Assembly (NCBI RefSeq): GCF_021191695.1
Contig: NZ_JAIWPT010000003.1
Span: 186,001-250,000, forward strand
Source: Proluteimonas luteida
GTDB taxonomy: Bacteria; Pseudomonadota; Gammaproteobacteria; Xanthomonadales; Xanthomonadaceae
Direction: 5' to 3'
DNA: 64,000 nucleotides
The notes beneath the pieces were generated by a model. That model saw only the letters and a program-made list of their open reading frames with translations, made no database searches and was not told where the DNA came from. The translations under genes were made by a program, and so were the position numbers. Positions within the stretch are counted from its first letter, which is position 1. The number at the start of each line of letters is the position of its first letter. Positions 19,707 to 29,640 of this stretch are shown here, one piece after another.

Positions 19707-22700
19707 ATGAAGATGAAACTGCTCGATACTGCGCTGATCAGCATCCTCGCGGGCATGGCGCCGGCCGCGTTCGCCCAGCAGGCGGCGCCGGCCGATGCCG
19801 CCGCGGCCAGCCCTGCGGCAACCGACGCGCCGCTCGAATGCGAAGGCGAAAGCTGCAGCTCCGACGAGGGCCTGCTGTTCCAGCTGCGCACCCGCAGCTA
19901 CGACCAGCCGGTCACGACCGGCCTGTCGGAACATTCGGGTTCGGCCGCGCTGCAGCCCGACCGCCGGGTCAGCGTCGCGCTCGAATCGCCGGGCAAGGCC
20001 GTCGCTACCGGCCAGTTCCAGATCCAGCTGCCGGGCGGCGGTGTGATCTGGGCGACTGAGGATCCCAATCTCGGCCAGCCCGAGTTGTCGATCTCCTCGC
20101 CGACGATGGTCGCCTTCGACGGCACGCGTATTGCCAAGCCGGTGCGGTTCTACGTGCGCGGCAACTACGCGGATTTCGTCGACCACTACGAGCTGACCCT
20201 CTACCGCGCCAGCGACGCCGACCTGATCACGCCGCTGACCCGGGTCGAGATTCCGTCCGCGGCCGTCGCCACGTTCGAATGGGACGGCGCCCTGCCGGCC
20301 GACCTGCGCCTGCGTACCGGCGACGAGCTCGCCTACGTGCTGCGCGCCTACGACGCCGACGGCAATTTCGACGAGACCCATACCAAGCGCATCCAGTTGG
20401 TGACGCCGGCCGAGGCCGAGCGCGGCACCCAGCTGCTGCGCGATGGCGTCGAGAAATCGCTCGGCACCGCCCTGAGCGGCGACGAGGCCACGACCCAGTC
20501 GCTGGTCAACGAGGCCTTCGCCGGCAATGGCCTGCGCCAGCAGAACATCCCGATCTACGGCTCGCGCGTGCGCATCACCGGCCGCAACATCCCGGCCGGC
20601 TACGGTCTGGCGATCAACGGCGAGAACTACCCGGTCGACCTGGAACGCAAGTTCGTCGCCGAATACCTGATGCCGGTCGGCGAGCACCGCTTCGACATCG
20701 CACTCAACGGCGAGGGCGGCCAGATCAGCCACCATGCGCTGGACGTCGACGTCAGCGGCGGCTACTTCTTCGGCGTCGGCCTTGCCGACCTGACCGTCTA
20801 CCAGAACAAGGCCAGCGGCCCCGGCACCCAGATCGCGCTCGCCGGCCGCGACGACGACATCCTCAGCGATGGCCGGTTGGCGTTCTACGTCAAGGGCAAG
20901 GCCAAGGGCAAATACCTGATCACCGCCCAGGCCGACACCCAGAACCGTCCGCTCGAAGACCTGTTCGACGGCTTCACTTCGGCCGATCCGCAGGACATCT
21001 TCCGCCGCCTGGACCCGGACCTGTACTATCCGACCTACGGCGACGACTCCACCACCTGGCGCGACATCGACACGATGGGGCGGTTCTACGTGCGGGTCGA
21101 CTGGGACAAGAACCAGGCGCTGTGGGGCAACTTCTACACCGGCATCACCGGTACCGAGTACGGCCAGTACGCGCGTTCGCTGTACGGCGGTGCGCTGCGC
21201 TGGCGCTCGCGCATGGCCAACGCCTGGGGCGACCCGGTGACCGAGCTGCGTGCGTTCGGCTCCGAGGCGCAGACCGCCCCCGGCCACAGCGAATTCATCG
21301 GTACCGGCGGCAGCCTCTACTACCTGCGCCATACCGATGTGCTGCCGGGTTCGGACCACGTCGTGCTGGAAGTGCGCGACCGCACCACCGGCCGTACCGA
21401 GCAGCGCATCGAACTGCTGCGCGGCGCCGACTACGAGATCGACGAACTGCAGGGCCGCATCCTGCTGACCCGGCCGCTGGCCCAGGTCACCCGCGAGAAC
21501 GTGCCGACCATCACCCGCGACGCGCCGCTCGACGGCTTCGAGCAGCGCCTGATCGTCGACTACGAATGGGTGCCGGCGGACTTCGATCCCGACGAGATCG
21601 CCGCCGGCGTGCGCGGCAAGCACTGGTTCGGCGACCATATCGGCGTCGGCGCCACCTACGTCGACGAGAACCGCGCCGGCGAGGACTACTCGCTGATGTC
21701 GGCCGACGTCACCCTGCAGGCCGGCAAGGGCACCTACCTGAAGCTCGAGCACAGCCGCACCGAGGCCACCAGCGCGCCGGTGTTCTTCTCCGACAACGGC
21801 GGCCTGAGCTTCCTGCAGCTCAATCCGACGGGCCCGCGCAAGGGCGAGGCGTCGGCGGTCGAGGCGCGGATCAACTTCCGCGAGCTGGGCGTCACCGAGC
21901 AGGAGTGGAGTGCGGGTGCATGGTGGCGGCAGGTCGACGCCGGCTTCTCGGTGTCGCGCTTCGATCTGGGCGCGGACATCCGCGAACATGGCGCCGAGGT
22001 CCTGGGCCGCGTCAACGAGTCGTTCAGCACCTACGCCCGCTACAGCGAAGCCGAGCGCGGCACCGAGTCGCTGACCCAGGCCCAGTTGAGCGGCGAGTGG
22101 CGCTTCAGCGATGCCAATGCCCTGTCGGCCGAGTTCCGCCGGGTCGAGGAGCAGCGGACCTCCGGCGATGCCGCAGGCCTGCTGGGCGCACTGCGCTACA
22201 CCCACCGTTTCGGCACCGCGCTGGACCTGTACGGCATCGCCCAGTTCACGCTGGACGACGATGACGGCGCCTACGCCGACAACGACGCCTTCACCCTCGG
22301 CGGCCGCTACAACTTCGCCAACCTGTCGACGGTCGGCGCGGAAGTGACCACCGGCGACCGCGGTGACGCCGCGCAGGTCAGCGCCGAATACCGGCTGACC
22401 CCGCAGCACAGCTTCTACGGCGCCTATACCCAGTCGACCGACCGCACCGACTACGACCCGCTGTTCAACCGCACCGCCCAGAACGGCTGGACGCTGGGCC
22501 AGCGCTGGCGCCTGTCGAACCAGGTCAACCTGTTCAACGAGAGCCAGTTCCTCAAGACCCGCAACGAGTCGGGGCTGGCGCACACCTACGGCATGGATTT
22601 CTATCCGGCGGTGGGCTGGAACCTCGGCTTCACGCTGTCCGATGGCGACCTGACCAACAGCGCAGGCGGGCAGATCGACCGGCGCGCGATCAGCGTCAGC

Positions 22701-23396
22701 GGCGGCCGCACCTCGCCCGACACCGACTGGCAGAGCAAGCTGGAGTGGCGCGAGGACAGCGGTTTCGAGCAGCGTACCCAGTGGATCAGCACCAACCGGG
22801 TGATGCACAAGCTCAACGAGAGCTGGCGCATCGCTGCGCGCTTCAACTACGCCGACACCGACGACACGCTCAACCCGGCCGCCGGTGCGAAGTTCATCGA
22901 GGGCAACTTCGGCTTCGCCTACCGGCCGTGGAACAGCACGCGCTGGGGCCTGTTCGGCCGCTACACCTACCTCTACGACCTGGCGACGCTGGGCCAGCTG
23001 GGCGGTGCGCAGTACGACCAGAAGTCGCAGATCCTGTCGTTCGAAGGCGTCTACCACCTCGACCACAACTGGGAACTGGCCGGCAAGCTGGCGCGTCGCG
23101 AGGGCGAGGTCCGCTACGGCCGCGGCACCGGCGACTGGTTCGATTCGGCGACCACCTTCGCCGCGGCCCAGGTCCGCTACGAGCTGCTGTTCAAGTGGCA
23201 CGCGATGGCCGAGTACCGCTGGCTCGACGTCGACGACGGCGGCACCCGGCAGGGCTGGATGGCCGGCGTCGACCGCGATATCGGCCGCAACTTCCGCATC
23301 GGCGTCGGCTACAACTTCACCGATTTCAGCGACGACCTGACCGACTTCGACTACGACCACAAGGGCTGGTTCATCAACTTCGTCGGCAGCTACTGA
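19707..23396 (+). CDS. Large outer-membrane beta-barrel protein coupled to the DUF11/OmpA protein
   Basis: 1,229 residues. The signal peptide (MKMKLLDTALISILAGMAPAAFAQQ) is followed by a periplasmic or extracellular part of Ig-like strands (about 60-230: 'VSVALESPGKAVATGQFQIQ', 'DELAYVLRAYDADGNF') and a second beta domain with 'NIPAGYGLAINGENYPVDL' (about 290-370). From about residue 385 ('LAFYVKGKAKGKYLITAQAD') to the end it is a long series of alternating aromatic/polar strands typical of an outer-membrane barrel, including the 'GADYEIDELQGRILLTRPL' turn near 570. The last residues 'WFINFVGSY' end in an aromatic residue, as a BAM signal would. RBS AGGGGAGA precedes ATG 19707. No TonB plug is recognised. 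Because it directly follows the giant repeat protein, it may display or anchor it; this is inference. Confidence 0.85.
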   Translation: MKMKLLDTALISILAGMAPAAFAQQAAPADAAAASPAATDAPLECEGESCSSDEGLLFQLRTRSYDQPVTTGLSEHSGSAALQPDRRVSVALESPGKAVATGQFQIQLPGGGVIWATEDPNLGQPELSISSPTMVAFDGTRIAKPVRFYVRGNYADFVDHYELTLYRASDADLITPLTRVEIPSAAVATFEWDGALPADLRLRTGDELAYVLRAYDADGNFDETHTKRIQLVTPAEAERGTQLLRDGVEKSLGTALSGDEATTQSLVNEAFAGNGLRQQNIPIYGSRVRITGRNIPAGYGLAINGENYPVDLERKFVAEYLMPVGEHRFDIALNGEGGQISHHALDVDVSGGYFFGVGLADLTVYQNKASGPGTQIALAGRDDDILSDGRLAFYVKGKAKGKYLITAQADTQNRPLEDLFDGFTSADPQDIFRRLDPDLYYPTYGDDSTTWRDIDTMGRFYVRVDWDKNQALWGNFYTGITGTEYGQYARSLYGGALRWRSRMANAWGDPVTELRAFGSEAQTAPGHSEFIGTGGSLYYLRHTDVLPGSDHVVLEVRDRTTGRTEQRIELLRGADYEIDELQGRILLTRPLAQVTRENVPTITRDAPLDGFEQRLIVDYEWVPADFDPDEIAAGVRGKHWFGDHIGVGATYVDENRAGEDYSLMSADVTLQAGKGTYLKLEHSRTEATSAPVFFSDNGGLSFLQLNPTGPRKGEASAVEARINFRELGVTEQEWSAGAWWRQVDAGFSVSRFDLGADIREHGAEVLGRVNESFSTYARYSEAERGTESLTQAQLSGEWRFSDANALSAEFRRVEEQRTSGDAAGLLGALRYTHRFGTALDLYGIAQFTLDDDDGAYADNDAFTLGGRYNFANLSTVGAEVTTGDRGDAAQVSAEYRLTPQHSFYGAYTQSTDRTDYDPLFNRTAQNGWTLGQRWRLSNQVNLFNESQFLKTRNESGLAHTYGMDFYPAVGWNLGFTLSDGDLTNSAGGQIDRRAISVSGGRTSPDTDWQSKLEWREDSGFEQRTQWISTNRVMHKLNESWRIAARFNYADTDDTLNPAAGAKFIEGNFGFAYRPWNSTRWGLFGRYTYLYDLATLGQLGGAQYDQKSQILSFEGVYHLDHNWELAGKLARREGEVRYGRGTGDWFDSATTFAAAQVRYELLFKWHAMAEYRWLDVDDGGTRQGWMAGVDRDIGRNFRIGVGYNFTDFSDDLTDFDYDHKGWFINFVGSY

Positions 23397-23493
23397 GCCG
23401 GTGCCGGCCCCGGTCGGCATCGTCGACGAGGCAGACGTACCAGAACGTGCTGCGGCCTTCGAGGGCTGCGCCACCTGCAAGGGATACATCACA

Positions 23494-25146
23494 ATGAAGA
23501 CCCATCATTCCCGTCTGGCATCCGGCCTGCTCGTGCTGGCCACCGGGCTTGCCGCCGTCCTCGGCAACCAGGCGCACGCGGCCGCCTATGCAACGGGCGG
23601 CGAAGGCCAGTACCGCAGCGAGATCCTGTGGCTGACCTGGGGCGGCGGCGTCAACGGAACCAATGGCGTGGCGTTGGCCAACGGGGCGAGCACGTCCGCG
23701 ACCATCCCGGTGACGGCGACCCAGAGCCTCGCGCTGACCTGTTCGCTTGCGGATGTCAGCGGAACCATCACCAGCTATCGGCCCGGCAACTACAGCGGCG
23801 ATGCGCTCGACAACATGTACAACATCGGCGGCACCGGCAGCGCCAACCAGCTGATCGCCGGCATCATGGGCAGCGGGACGAAAAGCTTCACCGTGAACTG
23901 CTCGGCGACGATCGGCGGACAACCGTACCGGATTCCCGGCCTGGTGATGGCCGATGCCGAATCGATGGATACCGGGCAGGAGTATCTGCAGGGCACCGCG
24001 CGTGGCGGCTGGAACGTGGTCGAGATGTACAGCGGCAACGGCGGCAACTACATGGCCACGAAAACCGACGAAACGGATGGCCGGCAGACCATCAAGTTCG
24101 GTCCGGGCGGGCAGGGTTCGGGCACCAGCCCGGCCGCGGTCACGTTCCTGACGTTCGCCGACGACGCCTATGGCGCAGACGCGTCGATCTCGATGGATTT
24201 CGAGATATACGGTTCCGGCAACACCGCCATCGCGATCGGCCTGCTGGCGCCAGTCGCCGACTTCGGCGATGCCCCGGCCACTTATGGCGACGCATCCCAC
24301 GTCATCCAGGCGCTGGTGCCGGCGCCCGATGGCCTGTCCGTCGGTCCCCCGACCAACATCAACGCACCCGGTTTCCAGTTGGGCGGCCTGCAGCCGCCGG
24401 CCAGCGAGTACATCGGCAGCCGTGGCCCCGACGGGGAAGCCGGCTCGCAGTACAGCGCCGACGCGCGGGGCGACGACAACAACGGCAGTGCCGGTTCGAC
24501 CGAAGAGGATGCGTGGCCGTCCGACTACACCCTGACCATCAACCAGGTCGCGCAACCGCTGACCCAGACCATCCAATGCATGGGCACGGGCACCGTGGCC
24601 GGATGGATCGACTTCGACCGCAACGGCACTTTCGATGCAGGCGAGCGCGCGGAGGCGATCTGCAGTGGCGGCTCGGCAGCGCTGGCGTGGACCGTGCCCG
24701 CGACCGCGCAGGCCGGCACCAGCTATGTGCGCCTGCGCTTTGCCAGCGACCCGGCGCAGGTCCAGTTGCCGACCGGCGAGGCCGCCGACGGCGAGGTCGA
24801 GGACCATGCGATCAGCATCGAGTTCGAGGCCGACCTGGCGATCGAAAAAACGGTGAATCCGGCTTCTGCGTCAGTCGGCGACTCGGTGACCTACACGCTG
24901 GTCGCGCGCAACGAGGGTCCGATGGCGGCCGATGGTGCGCTGATCCAGGATCCGGCAGTGCCGGGGCTGGACTGCAGCGCCGCCACGCCGCAATGCGCCG
25001 TCACCGGTGGCGCTGCCGTTTGCCCCGCAGGTGGTGTCGCCATCGGCGACCTGCAAGGCACCGGCGTGGTGATCGACACGTTCCCGGTCGGGGGCGAAGT
25101 CACCATCACCCTGACCTGCGAAGTGACCGCCAGCGGCGGTCCCTGA
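23494..25146 (+). CDS. Secreted protein with GEVED-like and DUF11 domains
   Basis: 550 residues. Signal peptide 'HSRLASGLLVLATGLAAVLG' to 'AHAA', then a beta-rich domain (about 28-250) resembling CshA-type fibril sequence, a 'DFGDAPATYGDASHV' motif (about 252), and a GEVED-like domain (about 345-445) with 'GWIDFDRNGTFDAGERAE' and 'DGEVEDHAISI'. A C-terminal DUF11 module (about 450-550) starts 'ADLAIEKTVNPASASVGDSV' and contains three spaced Cys. It ends with no sorting signal or barrel. The gene is 97 nt after the barrel gene in the same direction, so it may share the transcript. Likely exported to the surface or medium; the precise role is unknown. Confidence 0.85.
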   Translation: MKTHHSRLASGLLVLATGLAAVLGNQAHAAAYATGGEGQYRSEILWLTWGGGVNGTNGVALANGASTSATIPVTATQSLALTCSLADVSGTITSYRPGNYSGDALDNMYNIGGTGSANQLIAGIMGSGTKSFTVNCSATIGGQPYRIPGLVMADAESMDTGQEYLQGTARGGWNVVEMYSGNGGNYMATKTDETDGRQTIKFGPGGQGSGTSPAAVTFLTFADDAYGADASISMDFEIYGSGNTAIAIGLLAPVADFGDAPATYGDASHVIQALVPAPDGLSVGPPTNINAPGFQLGGLQPPASEYIGSRGPDGEAGSQYSADARGDDNNGSAGSTEEDAWPSDYTLTINQVAQPLTQTIQCMGTGTVAGWIDFDRNGTFDAGERAEAICSGGSAALAWTVPATAQAGTSYVRLRFASDPAQVQLPTGEAADGEVEDHAISIEFEADLAIEKTVNPASASVGDSVTYTLVARNEGPMAADGALIQDPAVPGLDCSAATPQCAVTGGAAVCPAGGVAIGDLQGTGVVIDTFPVGGEVTITLTCEVTASGGP

Positions 25147-25290
25147 CCCCACGGGGTCACGCGGGGCGTCGGGCGCGATGTCCGGCGCCCGGCCATGTCA
25201 CCGGGACCACACGGTTGGCGGAAGCAGTCGATGCTGTTCGATGGAAGCGGCGCTGCCGCCGCTTTCGTTGGCGCGTCCGGCGTCCAGAAT

Positions 25291-25319
25291 TGTGAGATCA
25301 ATCACATTTGGCATGTGAT
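25291..25319. promoter_or_regulatory. Perfect Clp/CRP-type site with an overlapping second dyad
   Basis: Bases 25291-25306 read TGTGA-GATCAA-TCACA, the full consensus for CRP and for Clp, its c-di-GMP-responsive relative in Xanthomonadaceae. The right half is shared with a second dyad, ATCACAT-TTGGC-ATGTGAT (25301-25319). The site is 58 nt before the start of the next secreted-protein gene and is the only AT-rich part of a 218-nt gap. It suggests separate control of that gene; whether it activates or represses cannot be told without the transcription start. Confidence 0.75.
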
Positions 25320-25364
25320 TTGCTTTGCATTGGAGGTTTCTCGCAGAAGTGCAAAGAGTTCCGC

Positions 25365-27647
25365 ATGAAGACGTCTCCGACGAGGTCCTGCCTCCACCTG
25401 TTGTCGCTGCTGACCCTCCCGCTGCTGCTGATGGCGCAGCCCGCAGGCGCACAGGAGGTCAAGCGCACCTTCACCAACATGAGCTTCGAGGACCCGAAAC
25501 TGCAGACGCCGGGGTGTCGCGTCTACATCCCCAGCCAGCTCGTGGAGGGCTGGGAGACCGACCACCCGGATTACCGGTCCGAGAACGTCGGCAACTGTGT
25601 CGTGCCGGCCGAGTTCGTCAACGAAGTGGTGCAGGGTGGCATCCTGGAGCTGTGGCACGGTCCGCGCAGCAACAACAGCGGTGGGTCGGTTGAGGGCCGA
25701 CAGGGGCCGCAGTTCGCCGAACTCAATGCCGAGGTGGCGTCGCGCATCTACCAGGACGTCTGCCTGATCCAGAACGAGCGCGTCGACTACTTCTTCAGTC
25801 ACCGGGGACGGCAGAGCGCCACCACCCGGGACATCATGACCATGCACGTCGGGACCGGCGTGGGTGCGAGCATCGTGACCGTCGGCACGACCAACAACGG
25901 TGCATTCAATACCCCGGTCGTCCACCAGGGCACGATCCAGGCACCCGCTCCGGCGGGCGGCGGTTGGGTCGACTACCGCGGCCAGTACACCTACCAGGGC
26001 GCCTCCGGCAACGGCAACATCGGCTTCGAGGCGGTCAGCGCGGCGGGCGGCTCCAACCAGGGCAACTTCCTCGACGACATCCAGGTCGAACTCGCCCCGT
26101 TCGTCGATTTCGCGCAGGTATCCAGTTCGACCCCGGAAAGCAACGCGATCAACGTACCGGCGGTGCGGATCAACGGCACGCTGCCCAGCGACATCGTCGT
26201 GCAGGTGCAGGTCACCGGCGGCAGCGCGGTGCTGGGGACGGATTTCGTGTTCCTGCCCGGCGCCGATCTGGTCAATGCCACGACGGTACGCCTGCACATC
26301 CCTGCCGGAACCTACGACTGGAGCGCGAACGGCCAGTTTCCGCTGCCGATCCAGACCGTCGACAACACCATCGTCGACGGCAACCGCAACGTGCAGTTCA
26401 GCATCCTGCCCGCGACCGACGGCAGCTACCTGCTGGCGTCGAACAGCAGCTGCGGCGGGCCGGCCAATACGCGCTGGGACTACACCATCGTCGACGACGA
26501 TGCGACCGTGGTGGTGACCAAGGAGTTCGCCTCCATGACCCAGGTCGCGGGCGACCCGACGCGCTACGACCTCGTCTACGAGATCGTCGTGAACAACCCC
26601 AGCACCGCCAACACCGCGACCTACAACCTGGTCGACCGGCCCGGCATGGATCCCGATGTCGGCATCGAAAGCGCCAGCTACGAACTCAACGATGGCAGTG
26701 CCGTGACCCTGACGCCGCCGGCGACCGGCAGCGCGACCGAGTGGCCGCTCGCGACCGACCGCGCGCTTGCGCCGACGCTGACCGACACCTACCGGCTCAG
26801 CATGCGGGTGGTGATCGCGCGTGGCGGCAACCCGGGCAACGACGCCTGTACCGGTGCGCCCGGGAACGGCCTGTTCAATCTGGCGGCGGCGACGGTGGAG
26901 GCCGAGGAAGGCGAACTGACGTCGGCTGCCTGCCAGAACACGCCGACGCCGGTCTGGGTCACGCTGGACAAGGTGCTGCATGGTCGCGCTGCCGCGGGCG
27001 ACCAGATCGCCGTGCACATCTATGCGGGCGGCATCAGCAGGGCCGAGGTGCGGACCACCGGAACCGCCGCGCCGCAGACGGTCAGCACCGGCACGCACGT
27101 GTTCGCCGCCGGCAACCTGCTGGGCTTCTCGGACGTCGTCGGCCCCAACAACGTCTTCTCACCGGGTACGGCGCCAACTGCCTACGACGTGGAGATCGTC
27201 TGCAGCAATGCCTATGCTGGCTCGAACACCGTATTGCCCAGCGGCAGCGGCGTGACGGAAAGCAACCGGCAATTCTGGGGGCAGTTCTCCACCACCGCGG
27301 GCGACGACATCAGCTGCACCATCCACAACCGCCTGCCGAACGCGGACCTGTCGCTGGTCAAGACCGTCGCCCCGGAAACGGCGGTCATCGGCGAATCGGT
27401 GACCTATACCCTGACCGTCCGCAACGGCGGTCCGGGCGCGGCCAACAACGCCGTGGTCACCGACCCGGCGGTCCCCGGCATCGACTGCGGCGCCGCGACG
27501 TTGCAGTGCGCCGCGCAGGACAACGCGGCCTGCCCGGTGCCGGCGCCGACCGTCAGCGATCTGCAGGGCAGCGGCGTGGTGATCCCGACCTTCCCGGCCG
27601 GCGGCAGCGTCGTGCTGACGATGGCCTGTACGCTCACCGCGCCGTAG
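25365..27647 (+). CDS. Secreted protein with Calx-beta-like and DUF11 domains
   Basis: 760 residues. Signal peptide 'LHLLSLLTLPLLLMAQPAGA' ends near 'AQEV'. The first 220 residues ('FTNMSFEDPKL', 'GWVDYRGQYTY', 'NFLDDIQVEL') resemble a carbohydrate-binding-like sandwich. A Calx-beta-like segment follows (about 235-330; 'VTGGSAVLGTDFVFLPGADL'). Two further beta modules (about 385-520 and 525-650) lead to a C-terminal DUF11 domain (about 660-760; 'ADLSLVKTVAPETAVIGESV'). That last domain is clearly paralogous to the end of the preceding gene ('DPAVPGIDC' against 'DPAVPGLDC', 'GDLQGTGVVIDTFP' against 'SDLQGSGVVIPTFP'). No catalytic site is seen. A Clp-type site lies upstream. It is convergent with recQ. 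Confidence 0.82.
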   Translation: MKTSPTRSCLHLLSLLTLPLLLMAQPAGAQEVKRTFTNMSFEDPKLQTPGCRVYIPSQLVEGWETDHPDYRSENVGNCVVPAEFVNEVVQGGILELWHGPRSNNSGGSVEGRQGPQFAELNAEVASRIYQDVCLIQNERVDYFFSHRGRQSATTRDIMTMHVGTGVGASIVTVGTTNNGAFNTPVVHQGTIQAPAPAGGGWVDYRGQYTYQGASGNGNIGFEAVSAAGGSNQGNFLDDIQVELAPFVDFAQVSSSTPESNAINVPAVRINGTLPSDIVVQVQVTGGSAVLGTDFVFLPGADLVNATTVRLHIPAGTYDWSANGQFPLPIQTVDNTIVDGNRNVQFSILPATDGSYLLASNSSCGGPANTRWDYTIVDDDATVVVTKEFASMTQVAGDPTRYDLVYEIVVNNPSTANTATYNLVDRPGMDPDVGIESASYELNDGSAVTLTPPATGSATEWPLATDRALAPTLTDTYRLSMRVVIARGGNPGNDACTGAPGNGLFNLAAATVEAEEGELTSAACQNTPTPVWVTLDKVLHGRAAAGDQIAVHIYAGGISRAEVRTTGTAAPQTVSTGTHVFAAGNLLGFSDVVGPNNVFSPGTAPTAYDVEIVCSNAYAGSNTVLPSGSGVTESNRQFWGQFSTTAGDDISCTIHNRLPNADLSLVKTVAPETAVIGESVTYTLTVRNGGPGAANNAVVTDPAVPGIDCGAATLQCAAQDNAACPVPAPTVSDLQGSGVVIPTFPAGGSVVLTMACTLTAP

Positions 27648-27689
27648 GCCGAGGCGGTCGCAGTCGGCGGGCGAATCGCCCTCAGCCTC

Positions 27690-29534
27690 TCAGTCCGCTT
27701 CGAGCACGGTGTCGATGACCTGCGCGCCGTAGCGTTCGAGCTTGCCGGCGCCGACGCCGCCGATGCCGGCCAGCTGCGTGGTCGTCGTCGGGCGCAGCCG
27801 GGCGATCTCGCGCAGCGTGGCGTCGTGGAAGATCACGTAGGCGGGCACGTTCTGTTCGCGCGCCAGGCGCCCGCGCAACGCACGCAGGGCGTCGAACAGC
27901 GGCCGGTCCTCGGGCGGCAGCTCGGCATCCGGCGCGGCGGTGCGGGTCGTGCGCGTGCGTTCGCGCGACGGCGCGATCTTGCGCAGCATCACCGGCCGCT
28001 CGCCCTTGAGCACCTCGCGGCTGGCCGCGGTCAGGCGCAGGCCGCCGTAGCCCTCGGCGTCGACGTCGAGCAGGCCGTGCGCGACCAGTTGCCGGAACAC
28101 GCCCTTCCAGCTACGGGCATCGAGGTCGGTGCCGACGCCGTAGGTGCTGAGCCGGTCGTGGCCGAACTGGCGGATGCGCTCGCTGTCGCTCCCACGCAGG
28201 ATGTCGATGACATGCGCGGCGCCGAAGCGCTGGCCGCTGCGGTAGACGCAGCTCAGCGCCTTCTGCGCGGCGACGGTCGCATCCCAGGCCTCCGGCGGCT
28301 GCAGGCAGTTGTCGCAGTTGTTGCAGGCTGTTCCAGGGCCGGTCTGGTCGATCCCGTTGCCGGCATAGTCCTCGCCGAAGTTCGCCAGCAGCACCTGGCG
28401 GCGGCAGCGCATCGTCTCGCAGTAGCCGACCAGCGCGTCGAGCTTGCGGTGCTCGAGCCGCTTGCGCTCCTCGCCCGAGTCCGACTGCTCGATCATCTGC
28501 CGCAGCAGCACCAGGTCGCCGAGGCCGTAGCACATCCAGGCCTCGGCGGGCTCGCCGTCGCGGCCGGCGCGGCCGGTCTCCTGGTAGTAGCCCTCGATGG
28601 ATTTCGGCAGGTCGGTATGCGCGACGAAGCGCACGTCCGGCTTGTCGATGCCCATGCCGAAGGCGATCGTCGCGACCACGACGACGCCTTCGCTGCGCAG
28701 GAAGCGCCGCTGGTTGGCCGCGCGCAGTTCCGCGTCCATGCCGGCGTGGTAGGGGATCGCGTCGATGCCGTGGCCGGCGAGGTACTCGGCGGTTTCCTCG
28801 ACCTTGCGCCGCGACAGGCAGTAGACGATGCCGGCCTCGCCGCGATGCGCCTGCAGGAAATCCAGCAGCTGGCGCCGTGCGTTGTCCTTCTGCACCACGG
28901 TGTAGCGGATGTTGGGCCGGTCGAAGGAACTGACGAAGCGGCGCGCGTCCTCGAGCTGCAGGCGCTCGGCGATCTCGCGCTGGGTCGGCGGGTCGGCGGT
29001 CGCGGTCAGCGCGATCCGTGGTACCTCCGGCCAGCGCTCGTGCAGGATCGTCAGTTCGCGGTACTCGCGGCGGAAGTCGTGGCCCCACTGCGAGACGCAA
29101 TGGGCCTCGTCGATCGCGAACAGGGCCAGCGGCGCGCGGTCGAGCAGCGACAGGAACCGCGGCGTCAGCAGGCGCTCGGGCGCGACGTACAGCAGGTCGA
29201 GGTCGCCGGCCAGCAGTTCGCGCTCGACCCGTTGCGCGGTCTCGGCGTCGAGCGTGGAATTCAGATAGGCCGCGCGCACGCCCAGCTGCAGCAGCGCGTC
29301 GACCTGGTCCTGCATCAGCGCGATCAGCGGCGAGACCACGATCGCCACGCCGTCACGCAGTAGCGCCGGCACCTGGTAGCACAGCGACTTGCCGCCGCCG
29401 GTGGGCATCAGCACCAGCGCATCGTGGCCGCTGCCGACGTGCTCGACGATGGCGGCCTGTTCGCCGCGGAACGCGGCATGGCCGAAGACGCGCTGCAGTA
29501 TGTCGCGCGCGGGAGAAGCGGGGGAGACATCCAT
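27690..29534 (-). CDS. recQ: ATP-dependent DNA helicase RecQ
   Basis: 3'-5' helicase of recombination repair, 614 residues. Walker A '[17 protein letters not shown]' is near residue 44 and the DEAH box '[18 protein letters not shown]' near 138. Motif V/VI '[17 protein letters not shown]' and '[16 protein letters not shown]' are near 295-330. The zinc-binding cysteines are in '[10 protein letters not shown]' and 'CNNCDNC' (about 375-405). The winged-helix domain and a C-terminal HRDC domain (about 535-610) complete the usual RecQ plan. It converges with the secreted-protein gene across 42 nt. Confidence 0.96.
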   Translation of the reverse strand: MDVSPASPARDILQRVFGHAAFRGEQAAIVEHVGSGHDALVLMPTGGGKSLCYQVPALLRDGVAIVVSPLIALMQDQVDALLQLGVRAAYLNSTLDAETAQRVERELLAGDLDLLYVAPERLLTPRFLSLLDRAPLALFAIDEAHCVSQWGHDFRREYRELTILHERWPEVPRIALTATADPPTQREIAERLQLEDARRFVSSFDRPNIRYTVVQKDNARRQLLDFLQAHRGEAGIVYCLSRRKVEETAEYLAGHGIDAIPYHAGMDAELRAANQRRFLRSEGVVVVATIAFGMGIDKPDVRFVAHTDLPKSIEGYYQETGRAGRDGEPAEAWMCYGLGDLVLLRQMIEQSDSGEERKRLEHRKLDALVGYCETMRCRRQVLLANFGEDYAGNGIDQTGPGTACNNCDNCLQPPEAWDATVAAQKALSCVYRSGQRFGAAHVIDILRGSDSERIRQFGHDRLSTYGVGTDLDARSWKGVFRQLVAHGLLDVDAEGYGGLRLTAASREVLKGERPVMLRKIAPSRERTRTTRTAAPDAELPPEDRPLFDALRALRGRLAREQNVPAYVIFHDATLREIARLRPTTTTQLAGIGGVGAGKLERYGAQVIDTVLEAD

Positions 29535-29640
29535 TGCGACAAGGATACCGGCTGCGGGGCGGGTGCACCTGGCGCCCCGAGCCGGTCCCGACGCGCGACG
29601 CCCGGCGCAGGGCCGGGCGTCGTGGGCGGTGGCGGGTGCG

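Noticed and set aside
12494-19891. A 2,465-codon open frame on the minus strand, opposite the DUF11 repeat gene
   Set aside because: It is the antisense image of a repetitive, GC-rich gene. Its translation is Arg/His/Gly-rich low-complexity with no signal, fold or family features, while the plus strand gives a clear secreted multidomain protein.
19614-23492. A 1,292-codon open frame on the minus strand opposite the barrel gene
   Set aside because: Same reason: GC-rich codon use removes stops in the antisense frame. The plus strand has a signal peptide, barrel strands and an RBS.
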